Positions 6,563-8,003 of a stretch of DNA of 8,003 nt are shown here, one piece after another (position 1 is the first letter of the stretch; each line of letters begins with the position of its first letter). The notes beneath the pieces are model-generated. The model did not search any database, was not told the origin of the DNA, and saw only the letters and a list, made by a program, of their open reading frames with translations. A program made the position numbers and the translations under genes. This stretch comes from a bacterium (GTDB taxonomy: Bacteria; Coprothermobacterota; Coprothermobacteria; Coprothermobacterales; JAADFF01): assembly GCA_027063755.1 (NCBI GenBank), contig JAMORD010000081.1, positions 1-8,003 of the forward strand, given 5' to 3'.

Positions 6563-6572
6563 ATCACCTCCC
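6563..6572 (-). promoter_or_regulatory. Shine-Dalgarno containing the stop codon of the upstream gene
   Basis: On the minus strand GGGAGGTGAT (6572-6563) is a near-perfect Shine-Dalgarno for the GTG at 6558. The TGA at 6566-6564 within it is the stop codon of the 452-residue lipoprotein, and the GGG AGG codons encode its final Gly-Arg. Ribosomes ending the first gene therefore stop directly on the start site of the second. Confidence 0.85.
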
Positions 6573-7922
6573 TATTTTCTTAAGCACCAATACACTGATG
6601 CGTGCCTCATCTTTATAAAGCCACAAGGCATTGTCATCTACCTTTATACCGGGAATGTAAAACTGAGCTACTGCCGACTTATCTCCAGAAGGCATCTGTC
6701 TTAGACCGGCCGACTGTAAATCGGATATAATCTTATCTTTGACCTTATCTATAGGCACCTTGGCTGGGAATGTTATCTCAAAGTAAGGAAAAGTGCCTTC
6801 CATACTACCCATTATCACCTTCCACTTGCTGACATCGTAGTATTTATCAAGAACATCAACGGTCTTCTTGATACCTGTCATTATCGGTGCCGGCAGAACA
6901 TCCTCAAGCGTGTAGGTGCCTTCTATCACTTTATCGCCAATGATAAATGATGTGGATGTCACTTCAGCACCACCATTTAGCCAGCCTGTAGCCTCTTTGG
7001 GTAGGTCTATAAATACACCCTGTCCCAGATACAGCTTGTGTAAGGGAGATGGCATATTTTTCTCCTTGAGGGTAACCTCACTTACCTTGTCTGTTAGCAC
7101 CTTCACCTTGTCGCCACTTGATGAAACGATTATGCCCTGAGGCACATCATATGCCTTGATACCACCTCTTGTAAATACCAGTAGCCCTTTACCTGTAGAC
7201 ACATATATAGACTTCCTGTCTTTAGATAAATATGTATAGGAAGCACTCCCTACCTCATAAGGTCCCATAAAACCACCATCTTCTCTTACAATGTAGAGTC
7301 CCACCTCGTTTTCTAAGACATAGAAACCCTTTCCGGGCACGATCCACTGATAGTCTCCCGGAGGCAGTAGATATATATCTCTTATTACCACAGCACCCAT
7401 CATAGAGGGAGCAACCTGCCCTATATTGATCGTCTCACCAGTATCAAGAACATAGACAGGATCTGTCTCAGAGGGGGTAGCCCATATGCCAAAGAGGGGC
7501 ACCTTATCAGTTTTCTTCACACCATCTTTACACACCTTGTAGTAGACATATCTTTCTGTTTGTGCATATGTAGAAACACCAAGACATCCATGCACGGGCA
7601 CGGTATACTCTACATTTTTTATAGTCTTTACATGCCACACAGCACCCTCACCATATGCCACAACAAGTGTTTTATCTTTCAGTGCTCCCACAGCCTGAGA
7701 GGCAGAGACAAGAATGTAGTTTTTCGGAACTGTTGCCGACACTGTCACCTTACCATCAAGTGTTTGAAAGCCTTTTTCGGTAAAGATACCGGGCAGTGTG
7801 CCATCTACTATGGCATATGTAATATGCTTATAGGTATCATCATACGATACACCAGCAGTGCCACATGAAGCCAATACGAGCGTAATAATAAGGAGCAATG
7901 ACATTGTTTTTAACATTCTCAT
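6564..7922 (-). CDS. Predicted lipoprotein of unknown function, first gene of operon
   Basis: This 452-residue protein begins MRMLKTM and has a hydrophobic core ending in the lipobox LASC, with Cys20 as the lipidation site. It should be anchored outside the cytoplasmic membrane. Residues about 170-290 contain recurring short beta-strand units (VYVLDTGE, FYVLENEVGLYIV, SIYVSTGKGLLVF) that could be blades of a beta-propeller, though no repeat signature is clear. Residues about 350-450 look like a separate alpha/beta domain (TVDVLDKYYDV, FEITFPAKVPIDKVKDKI). No family is recognised. The ATG at 7922 is chosen because GAGG (7934-7931) lies 8 nt upstream; the in-frame GTG at 7931 overlaps the Shine-Dalgarno. 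An extended -10 promoter lies 38 nt upstream. The TGA stop is embedded in the ribosome binding site of the next gene, which it likely drives by coupled translation. Confidence 0.86.
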   Translation of the reverse strand: MRMLKTMSLLLIITLVLASCGTAGVSYDDTYKHITYAIVDGTLPGIFTEKGFQTLDGKVTVSATVPKNYILVSASQAVGALKDKTLVVAYGEGAVWHVKTIKNVEYTVPVHGCLGVSTYAQTERYVYYKVCKDGVKKTDKVPLFGIWATPSETDPVYVLDTGETINIGQVAPSMMGAVVIRDIYLLPPGDYQWIVPGKGFYVLENEVGLYIVREDGGFMGPYEVGSASYTYLSKDRKSIYVSTGKGLLVFTRGGIKAYDVPQGIIVSSSGDKVKVLTDKVSEVTLKEKNMPSPLHKLYLGQGVFIDLPKEATGWLNGGAEVTSTSFIIGDKVIEGTYTLEDVLPAPIMTGIKKTVDVLDKYYDVSKWKVIMGSMEGTFPYFEITFPAKVPIDKVKDKIISDLQSAGLRQMPSGDKSAVAQFYIPGIKVDDNALWLYKDEARISVLVLKKIGR

Positions 7923-7926
7923 ATCT

Positions 7927-7934
7927 ATCACCTC
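7927..7934 (-). promoter_or_regulatory. Shine-Dalgarno that decides the lipoprotein start
   Basis: On the minus strand GAGGTGAT (7934-7927) lies 8 nt from GAGG to the ATG at 7922. The in-frame GTG at 7931 belongs to this site and would add three residues (M-I-D) before the true signal peptide if taken as the start. Confidence 0.8.
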
Positions 7935-7940
7935 TAAAAT

Positions 7941-7962
7941 AATTTATTTTTCTTAATAAATT
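7941..7962. promoter_or_regulatory. Inverted repeat overlapping the operon -10 region and leader
   Basis: AATTTATT (7941-7948) and AATAAATT (7955-7962) are perfect inverted copies with a 6-base spacer. The right arm overlaps the -10 box of the lipoprotein operon (7960-7965), and the predicted transcription start falls in the spacer. This is where a repressor operator would sit, but A+T-rich arms of this length can occur by chance. Confidence 0.35.
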
Positions 7963-7968
7963 ATATCA
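7960..7968 (-). promoter_or_regulatory. Extended -10 promoter of the lipoprotein operon
   Basis: The minus strand reads TGATATAAT, a perfect TGnTATAAT element, with TATAAT at 7965-7960. No good -35 hexamer stands at 16-18 bp. Transcription would start near 7953, giving a leader of about 31 nt before the ATG at 7922. Confidence 0.75.
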
Positions 7969-8003
7969 AAATAATATTGAAATATAGTGTGGATTTTCAT
8001 TCC

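Overview
The window looks like an ordinary stretch of bacterial chromosome that codes mostly for envelope proteins. Several things suggest a Gram-positive-like (Firmicutes or related) and possibly thermophilic organism: strong Shine-Dalgarno sequences of the GGAGGTGAT type, extended -10 promoters (TGnTATAAT), an S-layer homology (SLH) protein, lipobox lipoproteins, and frequent ATA, AGA and AGG codons. The lineage cannot be named from this sequence. I see no tRNA, rRNA, CRISPR array, insertion sequence or phage gene.

Layout. At the left edge a minus-strand gene (1-1110, cut by the window edge) encodes a secreted protein with at least two C-terminal SLH repeats. It is divergent from a plus-strand gene for a chemoreceptor (1347-2648), which has almost no extracytoplasmic domain and ends in a textbook terminator at 2673-2700. 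An A+T-rich stretch without a convincing gene (2701-3088) follows; it holds two inverted repeats and a T-run. Next is a minus-strand gene for a 564-residue lipoprotein (3089-4783), divergent across a 94-bp promoter region from a plus-strand creatininase-family amidohydrolase gene (4878-5762). The last two genes form a minus-strand operon: a 452-residue lipoprotein (6564-7922) followed by a 195-residue membrane-anchored or secreted protein (5971-6558). That operon converges on the creatininase gene, and its likely terminator hairpin lies inside the final codons and stop codon of the creatininase gene.

How the genes fit together. Five of the six products carry a signal peptide, lipobox or membrane segments. 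The exception is the creatininase-family enzyme, which looks cytoplasmic. The two-gene operon is translationally coupled: the stop codon of the first gene lies within the ribosome binding site of the second, so its products probably act together at the cell surface. The only functions that can be named are chemotaxis signalling, SLH-mediated wall attachment and a metal-dependent amidohydrolase. The lipoproteins and the small exported protein are not recognised.

Three genes have an in-frame GTG inside the Shine-Dalgarno sequence exactly 9 nt before the more likely start. The longest open frame therefore gives the wrong N-terminus; the starts given here are corrected for this. No complete new system is evident. 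The best candidates for follow-up are the coupled lipoprotein/exported-protein pair, the lipoprotein with a pseudopilin-like tail, and the gene end shared between the creatininase and the opposing terminator.
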